Both the position numbers and the translations under genes were made by a program. DNA of 64,000 nucleotides. Source: Argyresthia goedartella (taxonomy: Eukaryota > Arthropoda > Insecta > Lepidoptera > Argyresthiidae). This document shows positions 54,891 to 64,000 of this stretch, in pieces. Numbering within the stretch: the first letter of the stretch is position 1; every line of letters starts with the position of its first letter. The DNA lies in contig OX463832.1 of assembly GCA_949825045.1 (NCBI GenBank), positions 20,516,552-20,580,551 on the forward strand, given 5' to 3'. The notes beneath the pieces were generated by a model that saw only the letters and a list, made by a program, of their open reading frames with translations, was not told the DNA's origin and did not search any database.

Positions 54891-55434
54891 TGTTCGATTC
54901 CAAATCGATATTCGATCGATGGTTTCGGAACGGCCATTTTGAATTTGACGTTGCTGCCAACCTAGCAGTTTTTGACAACTGACAGACGAAAAGCCCTCGC
55001 AATGTAATGCGTATTGATTAGGGTATTGAAATTAAATCGCAAGCCATCTGGAATGTATTCGGGTTCCCCTCAGGATTGTCTATATAGCTGAGTGTGTTGT
55101 GGTTCCCCGAACCAGATAAAGTTCGCATTTACGTGGCCGATTGGTTTTTCCCACGTAACATAACCTGTGTTGGAACACTGTGCTCGTCGAAGCTGGCCTG
55201 CCAGTCATACCTGGTTGGCTGAAGAACCTGTCTACCAAGAAGAGCCTAGGGTGCACCCGGGCCTTGCAGAGAGACAGGAGGTTGACGGGACCGAAGCACA
55301 GACCAGGTTAGATCGACTCCATAAGTATTAGCTTGGTGAATCGCCGACGTTCTCACTTCTTGGCATCTGATCGCTACGCTACCTCGTAGCTGATGGGCCC
55401 CTGCGAGGTCATTAGGTGCCGAGAAGCCTGAACA
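54891..55434 (+). repeat. 5' LTR (544 bp)
   Basis: TG...CA boundaries. A TATATAG at about 55081 is a plausible core promoter. It differs from the 3' LTR by a T/C (near 55334) and one patch (catctgat versus tcgacgttct, near 55365); the rest appears identical. Confidence 0.92.
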
Positions 55435-55437
55435 CAT

Positions 55438-55453
55438 TGGTAGCAGAGCGTGG
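55438..55453 (+). promoter_or_regulatory. Primer-binding site
   Basis: TGGTAGCAGAGCGTGG, three bases after the LTR. Its first 12 bases are complementary to the ...GCTCTGCTACCA 3' end known for initiator Met tRNA, so that tRNA is the likely primer. Confidence 0.7.
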
Positions 55454-56049
55454 TTTCCTGAGATTTGCAGCCGTCAAGGGCTCCAGGAACCCACGATTTG
55501 GGACTATCAATCTGTAGGTATAGGCGGTTATTAGCTAAATTGGTGTTGTTCCTGTATCCACATAGATTGGTAGTATTGTAAGCTATAAGTCTATTGCTGG
55601 TAGTAGACAGACAGATATTACAGTTTTCCCTAAATGACCAGTTGTACTGAGATGTGACTCAGAATAGTAGGTACTCAACTTAGGTACATTGTAGGTGAAT
55701 TGAAATTTGCATTGAAGTACCAGTTAGTCAATCTATTAGTGGTCTAGTAATGCTAATGAATGTTTGGTTAACATAGGTAGTTACATCTATTGATAGCAGG
55801 CTATTACATTGTTTTCAGTTTATAGCAATTTATAACTTGAACTAATATTGACTATCTGTGTGTGTTATAATGATAAAGGGAAACTAAATTGTATTTACAG
55901 AATTTATATAGATATAAAACTCGGTTCCTATTGTTTAAGGAAAATAGCATTGTTTAAGTTGTGGTTTAGGGTTCCCTCGTTTGGGTTGTAGACTGGAGGG
56001 TCCAATAAAATTGAGTTACTGCAAATTGTGAGTAAGTATCGTTCCGATC
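55454..56049 (+). other. BEL untranslated leader
   Basis: About 600 bp between the PBS and the gag ATG, with no long frame. Expected to hold packaging and dimerisation signals; none is identifiable by eye. Confidence 0.6.
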
Positions 56050-57963
56050 ATGTCGTTATCTGAAATCCAGAAGGGTGTTTCTAAGGAACTCAGATGGTTT
56101 TCCTCCGCACACGGTCTGATAGACCGTTTAGATAGGCATGATGTGGTATTGGAGCGGTCTATGGACGTTAAGGAACGTTACAACAGGGTGCTCGAATTGT
56201 CCGCGCAGGCGGAATCAGTTGATGGTTGCGCACCTGACAGGCTGTCACGGTTGCTAGGGGATGTCGACCAATGTATGGAGATGGCAGCTGCTATCACGCA
56301 GAAGGCTGCGGACATACGTAGACAGCGCGAGTCCAGCCATGGTGATGACATTGAAGCACCTCTGCCGCTACAGGGTTCGAGGTCCAGGTTACCTGCCATA
56401 ACTATGCCTACTTTTGACGGAGTGTCCGGTGAATGGATGAGCTTCATCAATCTGTTCGACAGTTTGGTGCACATGCGATCGGACATTACCAAGTCTGTCA
56501 AGATGGCTCAGCTGGTGGCAGCATTGAGGGGTGAGCCTAGGGAGCTGGTCGCTCATTTGACAGTTACGGAGGGTAACTATGAAACGGCCAGACAATTGTT
56601 GGTCAGACGTTACCATAACAAACGGAGGTTGGCCGATGCCCAACTGAACCGTTTGTTTAGTATCCCAGTTGTGAACAAGGTCGGGGCCATACAGACGGAG
56701 GTTTTGAACCCGTTGTTGTCCGTCACCAAGGCTCTAGAGAATCTTGGACTTCCGGTTGGTGAATGGTCGTACCTACTGCTGTACATTGTACTTTCCCGCC
56801 TACCCGCTGACGTGCAGACTCGTTTCGAACAGTCTCACGGGAGGTCGGCCGAGGACCTGCCCGCCTTCTCCGACTTGGTCGGATTCTTGGAAGAGGAGGC
56901 TCGACGGGCAGAGAATTTGGGGTTGACGGTCACCCATCCTTCGGAGCCACAGAGAGCTGCCGGGAGCGCTGTGAGTAGGGGCCCTCCGACGAGGAAGGAC
57001 CGCACCAACCGGCAGTCGTATGGGACTGTGAGTGCATTGACCCCACATAGTGAGACCTGCCCATGTTGTAGGCAGATTGGCCATGCTGTGGCCAATTGCA
57101 ATAAGTTCGGGGAACTTAGGGTTGAGGGACGGCGCCGGATGGCCAAGCAGCGGAGCTGGTGTTTCCTGTGCCTCGGGCCACACATGGCTAGGGACTGCAC
57201 GCGTACCAAAATGTGCGGATATTGTGGTGGGGCCCACAACAATCTGTTGTGCATGAACCGGTCCGGCCAACAGCCTCCACAGGGCCGTCTCCAGGGTGAC
57301 ACGGCATGGGGCCCTGAGAATTCGTTTGCGACTCGGAGCGCAACTCAGGGGCCAACGTCCCCACGTCCACAGGGCCGTACCCAGGGTGATACGGCATGGG
57401 GCCCTGAGAATTCGTTTGCGACTCGGAGCGCAACTCAGGGGCCAACGTCCCCACGTGCACAGGGCAGTACAAGGGTGCAGGGCCGCACTCAGGGTCATCA
57501 CATGGGGGGCCCTGAGTTTTCGGTTGCGACTCAGCATCCGACTCAGCGGGCAATGGGGCCACAAGCACGCAGCCACCCAGGGGTGCAGGGCCGCACTCAG
57601 GGTCATCACATGGGGAGCCCTGAGTTTTCGGTTGCGACTCAGCATCCGACTCAGCGGGACATTGGGTATGTTGAGCAGGCCGTAACGGGCGGGTGGCATG
57701 GGACACCTTCGAGCTATGCGGATGCGGTTCGGACGCCGCCTCAGTTGTCGCCCCGCTCGTCGCCTCGTCCTCGTCGGTCGCATGTGATGTCCCCCCCGCT
57801 CATGGAGCGGCCACGGTTGAATTCACGCCCACCCCCCTTCGGGGGGCGTCGTAGGGTGGCAATGGAACCGGCGCGTGGGCCATTTGTACAATGGGACCCT
57901 CTGGCGTATAGCTGCCTACCTGATCGGTTACAGGCACAGTGGGGCCCCGGGGGCCCTCGCTAG
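56050..57963 (+). CDS. gag: BEL gag protein
   Basis: 637 residues from ATG 56050 to TAG 57961-57963. About residues 115-230 form the DUF1759-like gag region (LPAITMPTFDGVSGEWMSFI, then LRGEPRELVAHL and YETARQLLVRRYHNKR). Three zinc knuckles follow at about 337-400: CPCCRQIGHAVANC, CFLCLGPHMARDC and CGYCGGAHNNLLC. The C-terminus has two tandem pairs, a 90-bp unit (57277-57456, DTAWGPENSFATRSATQG) and a 108-bp unit from 57475 (HHMGGPEFSVATQHPTQR). gag packages the RNA. The stop is followed by the pol frame in the same phase. Confidence 0.9.
   Translation: MSLSEIQKGVSKELRWFSSAHGLIDRLDRHDVVLERSMDVKERYNRVLELSAQAESVDGCAPDRLSRLLGDVDQCMEMAAAITQKAADIRRQRESSHGDDIEAPLPLQGSRSRLPAITMPTFDGVSGEWMSFINLFDSLVHMRSDITKSVKMAQLVAALRGEPRELVAHLTVTEGNYETARQLLVRRYHNKRRLADAQLNRLFSIPVVNKVGAIQTEVLNPLLSVTKALENLGLPVGEWSYLLLYIVLSRLPADVQTRFEQSHGRSAEDLPAFSDLVGFLEEEARRAENLGLTVTHPSEPQRAAGSAVSRGPPTRKDRTNRQSYGTVSALTPHSETCPCCRQIGHAVANCNKFGELRVEGRRRMAKQRSWCFLCLGPHMARDCTRTKMCGYCGGAHNNLLCMNRSGQQPPQGRLQGDTAWGPENSFATRSATQGPTSPRPQGRTQGDTAWGPENSFATRSATQGPTSPRAQGSTRVQGRTQGHHMGGPEFSVATQHPTQRAMGPQARSHPGVQGRTQGHHMGSPEFSVATQHPTQRDIGYVEQAVTGGWHGTPSSYADAVRTPPQLSPRSSPRPRRSHVMSPPLMERPRLNSRPPPFGGRRRVAMEPARGPFVQWDPLAYSCLPDRLQAQWGPGGPR
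57277..57660 (+). repeat. Coding tandem repeats in gag C-terminus
   Basis: Units of 90 bp (57277-57366, 57367-57456) and 108 bp (57475-57582, 57583 on, second partial). All unit lengths are multiples of three, so the frame is kept. The encoded segment is Gln/Gly/Thr-rich and probably disordered. Confidence 0.88.
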
Positions 57964-59604
57964 GAATTTGCGGCCCAACAATTTGTTGCCCCCCAACCGG
58001 AGACGGTGGTGTTACCGATCGCCTCTGTGCTTGTTTGGGATTTGGCGGGCAACCCAACATACGTTCGCGCCCTATTAGATTCTGGAGCTCAGGGCTGCAT
58101 TGTATCGAATGATTTAGCAAAATGGTTGGGCCTCATAAATAATGTATCGCTGCCGAGGAAATTGATCCCTGCTGGGGATTACAGGGCAACCCTTCACGGG
58201 TTTTGTGATGCCTCTGACCGAGGGTTTGCGGCAGCGGTTTATTTGCGAACCGTCACCTCCACCGGGGAGGTCGACGTGCGTTTGGTTTTGGCAAAAAGCA
58301 AGGTAGCGCCTATTCGGACAAGGATGACGATTCCAAAACTGGAACTGTCCGGGGCTGCTCTTTTGACCAAACTTTTGAATCACACTCTAACAGTGTTGCG
58401 TGGGTCAGTGGTTTTGGAGGATACGGTGTACGCGTGGACGGACAGCCAGATTGTTTTGTGCTGGCTGAAGGCTTCGGTCCATAACTTAGAGGTTTTTGTT
58501 GCGAACCGTGTCTCCCAGATTGTGTCGTCTGAGGTCCCACTGACCTGGAGACATGTACCAGGAGAATTGAACCCGTCTGATTGTGCATCCAGGGGATGTC
58601 GGGCTCCTGAACTCGTTAGACACCATTTGTGGTGGGGACCACCCTGGCTTGCCAGGAGAGAATCGGACTGGCCCCACAGCCATGTAATAGTATCTTCGGA
58701 TCATGGCCCCAGAGCGGCCGTGCATGTTACCCAGAAGGCTGAGGACCCTGACGCCGGGTTTCTGCTGGACCGGTATAGCTCATGTGTGTTTGTTTGTTTA
58801 TCCACCAAGGCGGTACATCTCGAGCTCGTTGCTGATCTCTCGACAGAGGCTTTCATTGCTTGTTTGGATAGGTTTATTTCTCGAAGGGGACTTCCAACTT
58901 TGATCCTCTCTGATAACGGCACTAACTACGTCGGTGCGGAACGATACTTACGAGAGATAGTCAACTTTTTGAATGTAAATAAAGTGGATATTGGAACGGC
59001 CCTCTCCCGTCGGGGTATACAGTGGACCTTCAGCCCACCGAGTTGCCCCCACTGGGGTGGGATTTTTGAGGCCGTAGTTAAGTCAGCTAAGACGCACTTG
59101 GGGCGTATAGTAGGTCAGACCGCGCTGACTTTTGAGGAGCTCGCGACATTGTTTTGTAAGATCGAGGCCGTTCTCAATTCGCGACCGTTGTGTCCGCTCA
59201 GCTCGGATCCAAATGACCTGGAGGCTCTGACCCCAGGCCATTTCTTGATAGGACAGCCACTTAACGCGTTGCCCGAGCACCCCTTCGAGGGAGTGAAATT
59301 GTATCGGTTGTCAAGGTATCAGATGTTGCAGCAGTTTACTCAGAATTTCTGGAAGCGTTGGTCGCTCGAGTATCTGCATATCTTACAACAGCGCCTTAAG
59401 TGGACTGACAAAACCAGCCCCCCTAGTGTTGGTGACCTCGTTCTGGTTAAGGATGCTAACCTACCGCCACTACGTTGGCGCAGGGGGCGCATTGTTAACT
59501 TGTTCCCTGGCAAGGACGGGACCCCCCGGTCTGCGGAGGTTCTAGTAGGAGGCTCGGTTCTAAAACGAGCGGTAGCAACGTTGTCTCGGCTGCCCGTAGA
59601 TTAG
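57964..59604 (+). CDS. pol: BEL pol, in-frame deleted: protease start, RNase H, integrase core
   Basis: Open from the codon after the gag TAG to the stop at 59602-59604, in gag's frame. Protease start: RALLDSGAQGCIVSNDLA (Asp at about 58078). After LPRKLIPAGDYRAT it jumps to LHGFCDASDRGFAAAVYLR (about 58192), the RNase H-like part, so the reverse transcriptase is missing. TDSQIVLCWL follows. After AEDPDAGFLLDRYSS it jumps to VCLSTKAVHLELVADLSTEA, so the integrase zinc domain and the first catalytic Asp (in the family's G-D-YFGP region) are absent. LILSDNGTNYVGA (about 58904) and HWGGIFEAVV keep the second Asp and the Glu. The C-terminus WRRGRIVNLFPGKDG is the usual BEL tail. Both deletions preserve the frame. 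Confidence 0.88.
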   Translation, partial: EFAAQQFVAPQPETVVLPIASVLVWDLAGNPTYVRALLDSGAQGCIVSNDLAKWLGLINNVSLPRKLIPAGDYRATLHGFCDASDRGFAAAVYLRTVTSTGEVDVRLVLAKSKVAPIRTRMTIPKLELSGAALLTKLLNHTLTVLRGSVVLEDTVYAWTDSQIVLCWLKASVHNLEVFVANRVSQIVSSEVPLTWRHVPGELNPSDCASRGCRAPELVRHHLWWGPPWLARRESDWPHSHVIVSSDHGPRAAVHVTQKAEDPDAGFLLDRYSSCVFVCLSTKAVHLELVADLSTEAFIACLDRFISRRGLPTLILSDNGTNYVGAERYLREIVNFLNVNKVDIGTALSRRGIQWTFSPPSCPHWGGIFEAVVKSAKTHLGRIVGQTALTFEELATLFCKIEAVLNSRPLCPLSSDPNDLEALTPGHFLIGQPLNALPEHPFEGVKLYRLSRYQMLQQFTQNFWKRWSLEYLHILQQRLKWTDKTSPPSVGDLVLVKDANLPPLRWRRGRIVNLFPGKDGTPRSAEVLVGGSVLKRAVATLSRLPVD

Positions 59605-59636
59605 GGGACAGGTGGGTGCCTGTCCGGGCGGGTGAT

Positions 59637-60183
59637 TGTTCGATTCCAAATCGATATTCGATCGATGGTTTCGGAACGGCCATTTTGAATTTGACGTTGC
59701 TGCCAACCTAGCAGTTTTTGACAACTGACAGACGAAAAGCCCTCGCAATGTAATGCGTATTGATTAGGGTATTGAAATTAAATCGCAAGCCATCTGGAAT
59801 GTATTCGGGTTCCCCTCAGGATTGTCTATATAGCTGAGTGTGTTGTGGTTCCCCGAACCAGATAAAGTTCGCATTTACGTGGCCGATTGGTTTTTCCCAC
59901 GTAACATAACCTGTGTTGGAACACTGTGCTCGTCGAAGCTGGCCTGCCAGTCATACCTGGTTGGCTGAAGAACCTGTCTACCAAGAAGAGCCTAGGGTGC
60001 ACCCGGGCCTTGCAGAGAGACAGGAGGTTGACGGGACCGAAGCACAGACCAGGTTAGATCGACTCCATAAGTATTAGCTCGGTGAATCGCCGACGTTCTC
60101 ACTTCTTGGCTCGACGTTCTCGCTACGCTACCTCGTAGCTGATGGGCCCCTGCGAGGTCATTAGGTGCCGAGAAGCCTGAACA
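59637..60183 (+). repeat. 3' LTR (547 bp)
   Basis: Matches the 5' LTR apart from the T/C change and the patch tcgacgttct (about 60111), which makes it 3 bp longer. Purine-rich attaggggacaggtggg about 35 bp upstream could be the polypurine tract, though it does not abut the LTR. Confidence 0.92.
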
Positions 60184-60299
60184 TGTGTAGATAAAATAGG
60201 ATAATGTAATTACATTATCTTATCGTTTAATTGTTATTTTATTAGTTTAATTATGTGCCACTGACAACACTGGTCAAATATATGTATGTATGCTTTGAT

Positions 60300-60856
60300 C
60301 AGTGTTGCCAACACGGAGTTTTTAGAGTTAGATTCAGCTCTAAATGAATTTGGTCAGCTTCAAAAAAGCCGGTTTAGCTTCTTAGCTCTACTTTCTACAA
60401 GTTTTAGCTTTTTTTCTTCAGTCAGTTAAATTTAGTAAAAACTAAATCCAGAAAAAGATTAAGCATAGCTATGTCTAGTGCAATGTTAACAATCAGGTCG
60501 GGATTGAGGAGAATTAAAAAATGCTGCCATGAATACGAGCTTCCCAAAGATGTCCTTAACAGAATTGGGACCGTTTTAATGTACAGAGAAAGTACTGACG
60601 ATGGAGCTGGTTCTAGTGGCCTACAAACACATGAGTCGGAGTCGGAAATGATTGATTTTGAAGAAGCACCTTATGTTGTCATTTATTAATTGTTTGAATT
60701 AAAGTGACTAATTAAGTAATACCTTATTTTTATTGATGTAATAATAAATAATGCAAATAAAAAATTTGGCTCTTTTTTACTAAAAAAAATAGCTCTTTTT
60801 TAGTATTTATTCAGAAATGATCTGGCTCCCTTTAAAAATCTGAGTTGGCAACACTG
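60300..60856 (+). mobile_element. Non-autonomous hAT element, 557 bp
   Basis: Begins CAGTGTTGCCAAC and ends GTTGGCAACACTG, a 13-bp inverted repeat of the CA-G hAT type. Eight-base flanks GCTTTGAT (60292-60299) and GCTTTGGT (60857-60864) agree at 7 of 8 positions. The inside keeps the end of a transposase gene only. Confidence 0.88.
60471..60689 (+). pseudogene. hAT transposase C-terminus
   Basis: The frame opens MSSAMLTIRSGLRRIKKCCH and continues EYELPKDVLNRIGTVLMY to an acidic end. This resembles the last part of hAT transposases after the dimerisation domain (a NaMLtiR.GL.r...CCh.y.lp..vl.riGt pattern). 72 codons remain; everything before is deleted. It is probably not translated into anything useful. 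Confidence 0.6.
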
Positions 60857-61046
60857 GCTTTGGTGGCCCAAAGGTCTTTGCAACCAGGCCATAAAATACA
60901 AAAAAAAATGCTGAAAAAGCGCGGGAAACCATTGAAATAACCAGGCGGGATTTTCGAAGTTTTTATTAATTTCATCGATTACTCGTATATCAATCGGGGT
61001 TTTTAGAAATAAAAGGCGTCTGGAGACAAATAAAAAGAAACCAATC

Positions 61047-61452
61047 ATGGGGAAGGCGCGAACAAGAAAGAGAAAAAAAGATGAGGCTGAAGAGAAAAGT
61101 GAAGGAGACTCCACGTCGTCGTCCGAGTCAGAAAGCGCAGATAAGTACAAACCTTATCTGGTAACAGATTATAAGAGACGATACCCTGAGGATTCCGGTG
61201 CTACAAAATTTGTAGTATTCGTGAGTCTTCCAATGCGGATATTCCTATAGGAACCCGAGACCTAATGTCCATATCTAGCTGTATCAAAAGGTTTAATAAA
61301 GGAATCAAATATCTTAGGTCAAAATTGCCATATACTTCGAAAAAGCCAGCCTTGCTAATGCCTTCTTGAACAATGCTACATTTTTAAAAGACTACCAATT
61401 TAAGAAAAAAAAAATTAATTATATAAAGCTGTACGTCTTGATGAAACCATGA
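61047..61452 (+). pseudogene. LINE H ORF1 (nucleic-acid-binding type), frameshifted
   Basis: ATG 61047: MGKARTRKRKKDEAEEKSEG, a Ser/acid-rich stretch, then YLVTDYKRRYPEDSG and FVVFV. Two frameshifts (near 61222 and about 61345) are followed by SSNADIPIGTRDLMSIS, then ANAFLNNATFLKDYQFKK and a stop TGA at 61450-61452. The FVVFVes...AN.FLnn..f pattern is that of Jockey-group ORF1 proteins. The stop overlaps the next ATG as ATGA (61449-61452). Confidence 0.6.
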
Positions 61453-62376
61453 ACAAACAGAAATCGTACCCAAAATTTTACTCTCCCCAGTACCGCAAAA
61501 TACAGGTCGGGTATCCACGAAAATCGCCGATAGAGTTTACCAGTCGTGTTGTTACACAGATGGAGCCAAAGGACACAATCGTGAACAAGTTGCCAAATCA
61601 GGACAATAAATTGTTGACTAGCATTCCGGATGGTTTGTCAGGCGAAACCCCTCTGTTTCGACCTGAAAATGTATTGGCATCAATACGAGCGATCGACTCC
61701 CAAAAACTTAGTAACACTCTGAGTAATACAAAATCAACAACGCAACCACCACAAGAGCGACGACGTGTTATGATTCTATCGGATGAACAGGGCAGAGGAA
61801 TGTGTAACCGTCTCCAAGGACTCTTGGGGGAAGAATTTAGAGTAGAGTCGGTCATCAAACCGTACGCCACCATGGACAAGGTGCTAGAATCTTGCTCTCT
61901 ATTATGCAAGAGTTATGGGAAAAATGACCACATAGTCACATTAGGATGTTCAAACGACAAAGATCCTATTAGGCTAAAATCTTTACTTTACTATAATTTA
62001 AATTCACTTGTAAACTCGAATGTAATACTCTGCAACGTCGTCAGCACAAATGCGAATTTAAACGAAAAAAAAATTAACTCCACATTTAGGTATTTGTGCT
62101 CTCGATTTACACATGCAACCTACTTAGATATAAATGACAATGAATGCTCAAATAGAATAAAACTTAACAAATTATTTACATGCAGAAATTTGACAAAAGA
62201 AATCACTGTATCCTCAAACTACGCCAAAACACAAGAGCAGCTACCTCTAGCAGTAAATTCTGGAACTAAGACAAACTGGGTAACTTCAGTTGATATGCAT
62301 ACTCAGACTGACTCGGTTAATTCTTCGGATTATAATTCAAATACTGAGAAGCAGCCAAAGACCCTAGAATTATTTC

Positions 62377-62384
<8 letters not shown>
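61449..62384 (+). CDS. LINE H second ORF with degenerate SGNH-esterase-like domain
   Basis: 311 residues. The N-terminal third is basic and polar. From about residue 104 RRRVMILSDEQGRGMCNRLQ, then EEFRVESVIKPYATMDKVLE, then KNDHIVTLGCSNDKDP and IRLKSLLYYNLNSLVNSNVI have the layout of the SGNH/GDSL esterase-like domain in ORF1 of some LINEs (normally a GDS block, KPGA, then GtND). The nucleophile block here reads SDEQ, so catalysis is unlikely. It starts on the ATGA overlap with the upstream ORF, and its stop overlaps the endonuclease frame by 8 bases. No stop or frameshift inside. A single ORF split by mutation is an alternative. Confidence 0.6.
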
Positions 62385-63500
<1,116 letters not shown>

Positions 63501-64000
63501 CATTTATTATAAAGACAGTGAACACACTACAATTAAAACAAAGAAACAAAACACAGAGATAAATAGTTGCATTGACACATGATATAAAATGAAATGACAG
63601 TCGTGGTGTGTCACTGTCATTATAAATGGCGTCTGACTCAGCATTATGTTGAAGGCCAGGCCTTCAACGCTGATTTTCAGTCAGCGCCAAGTGTTACCTC
63701 GCGAGCGCCCCAGACCGCGGCGTGGTACAATCCATAAATACATAAATATAAAGAATATATAAAAAATAGGTAACAATAATGGTAAATATAGATATGGCTG
63801 TTATATATGACACATACAAAAAGTTAAATAAATAAACATGGCCCGCGCTTTTCAATCCCTCTTTTCATTAAATTTAAGTGTTGGGTTTTCGGTCCCACTG
63901 GCAATGAGCGACCACAGACTCAAGTCTTATTGCGGCGTGAGGTTGGTACGGAGGGGAGGAGTAGTCTCTGCTGATCTAGCAAATGTGCCCTGAGTTTCCG
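63501..64000 (-). mobile_element. 3' UTR of a minus-strand LINE (probable), continues off the window
   Basis: catttattataaagacagtg next to the GAAA tract, a 10-bp-arm palindrome gttgaaggcc/a/ggccttcaac (63648-63668), and GC-rich gcgagcgccccagaccgcgg. The layout matches LINE C's 3' region (tail microsatellite, then tttatt). No coding frame before the window ends, so identity is inferred. Confidence 0.45.

Larger units (their letters stand above)
54891..60183 (+). mobile_element. BEL/Pao LTR retrotransposon, internally deleted
   Basis: Length 5,293 bp. LTRs start TGTTCG and end TGAACA. The 5-bp duplication TGTGT flanks it (54886-54890, 60184-60188), the usual size for BEL/Pao. Order is LTR, PBS, leader, gag, UAG, protease/RNase H/integrase, LTR. 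Reverse transcriptase is absent, so the copy is non-autonomous. Near-identical LTRs indicate recent insertion. Confidence 0.93.

Overview
This window reads as a repeat-rich, AT-rich insect chromosome, most likely from a moth or butterfly. The evidence is spliced genes with GT/AG introns, a DD37D (maT-type) mariner, several non-LTR retrotransposons whose first ORF carries a PHD or baculovirus-FP-like domain, a BEL/Pao LTR element, a ZAD-C2H2 zinc-finger gene, and the dispersed 'ggttccgta...gaaccc' repeat that is common in Lepidoptera. I see no bacterial operon, CRISPR array or rRNA.

Layout. 1-550 is a 178-bp satellite. 660-1480 is a decayed Ty3/gypsy integrase. 1484-19769 is a nest built on one non-autonomous terminal-inverted-repeat (TIR) element, here called Rep-T. 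Copy A (pieces at 1484-1933, 9173-9367, 10457-11344 and 15520-15549) was entered by LINE A, LINE C and an inverted second copy (copy B, 11345-15516). LINE A was itself entered by LINE B, and copy B by LINE D. A third copy (copy C, 16439-19769) follows. A mariner (19967-21399) comes next. Then 21517-29211 forms a giant inverted repeat: two 2,691-bp arms each carry the same intact six-exon PIF/Harbinger transposase, and the spacer holds a broken Harbinger partner gene and a LINE fragment. 29212-31930 is a decayed LINE (LINE E).

The only likely host gene is on the minus strand. It consists of a large C2H2 zinc-finger exon (32990-35049) and, about 8.7 kb upstream, two exons that together encode a ZAD domain (43775-43900, 44730-44894). 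Splice phases show that at least one linking exon is missing from my model. The intron is full of SINEs, hairpins and small repeats.

45 kb onward holds LINE, HARBI1-like and hAT remnants. 54891-60183 is a young BEL/Pao element with near-identical LTRs and a 5-bp target duplication. Its gag and pol share one frame, separated by a single UAG, but reverse transcriptase and the start of integrase have been removed in frame. A 557-bp non-autonomous hAT (60300-60856) and the 5' half of a LINE with three short overlapping ORFs (61047-63369) complete the window, which ends in a long GAAA tract.

Functionally this is a host regulatory-gene locus embedded in layered transposons. The features most worth checking are the Harbinger palindrome, the Rep-T family, the recoded and deleted BEL element, and a double foldback scar inside LINE A.
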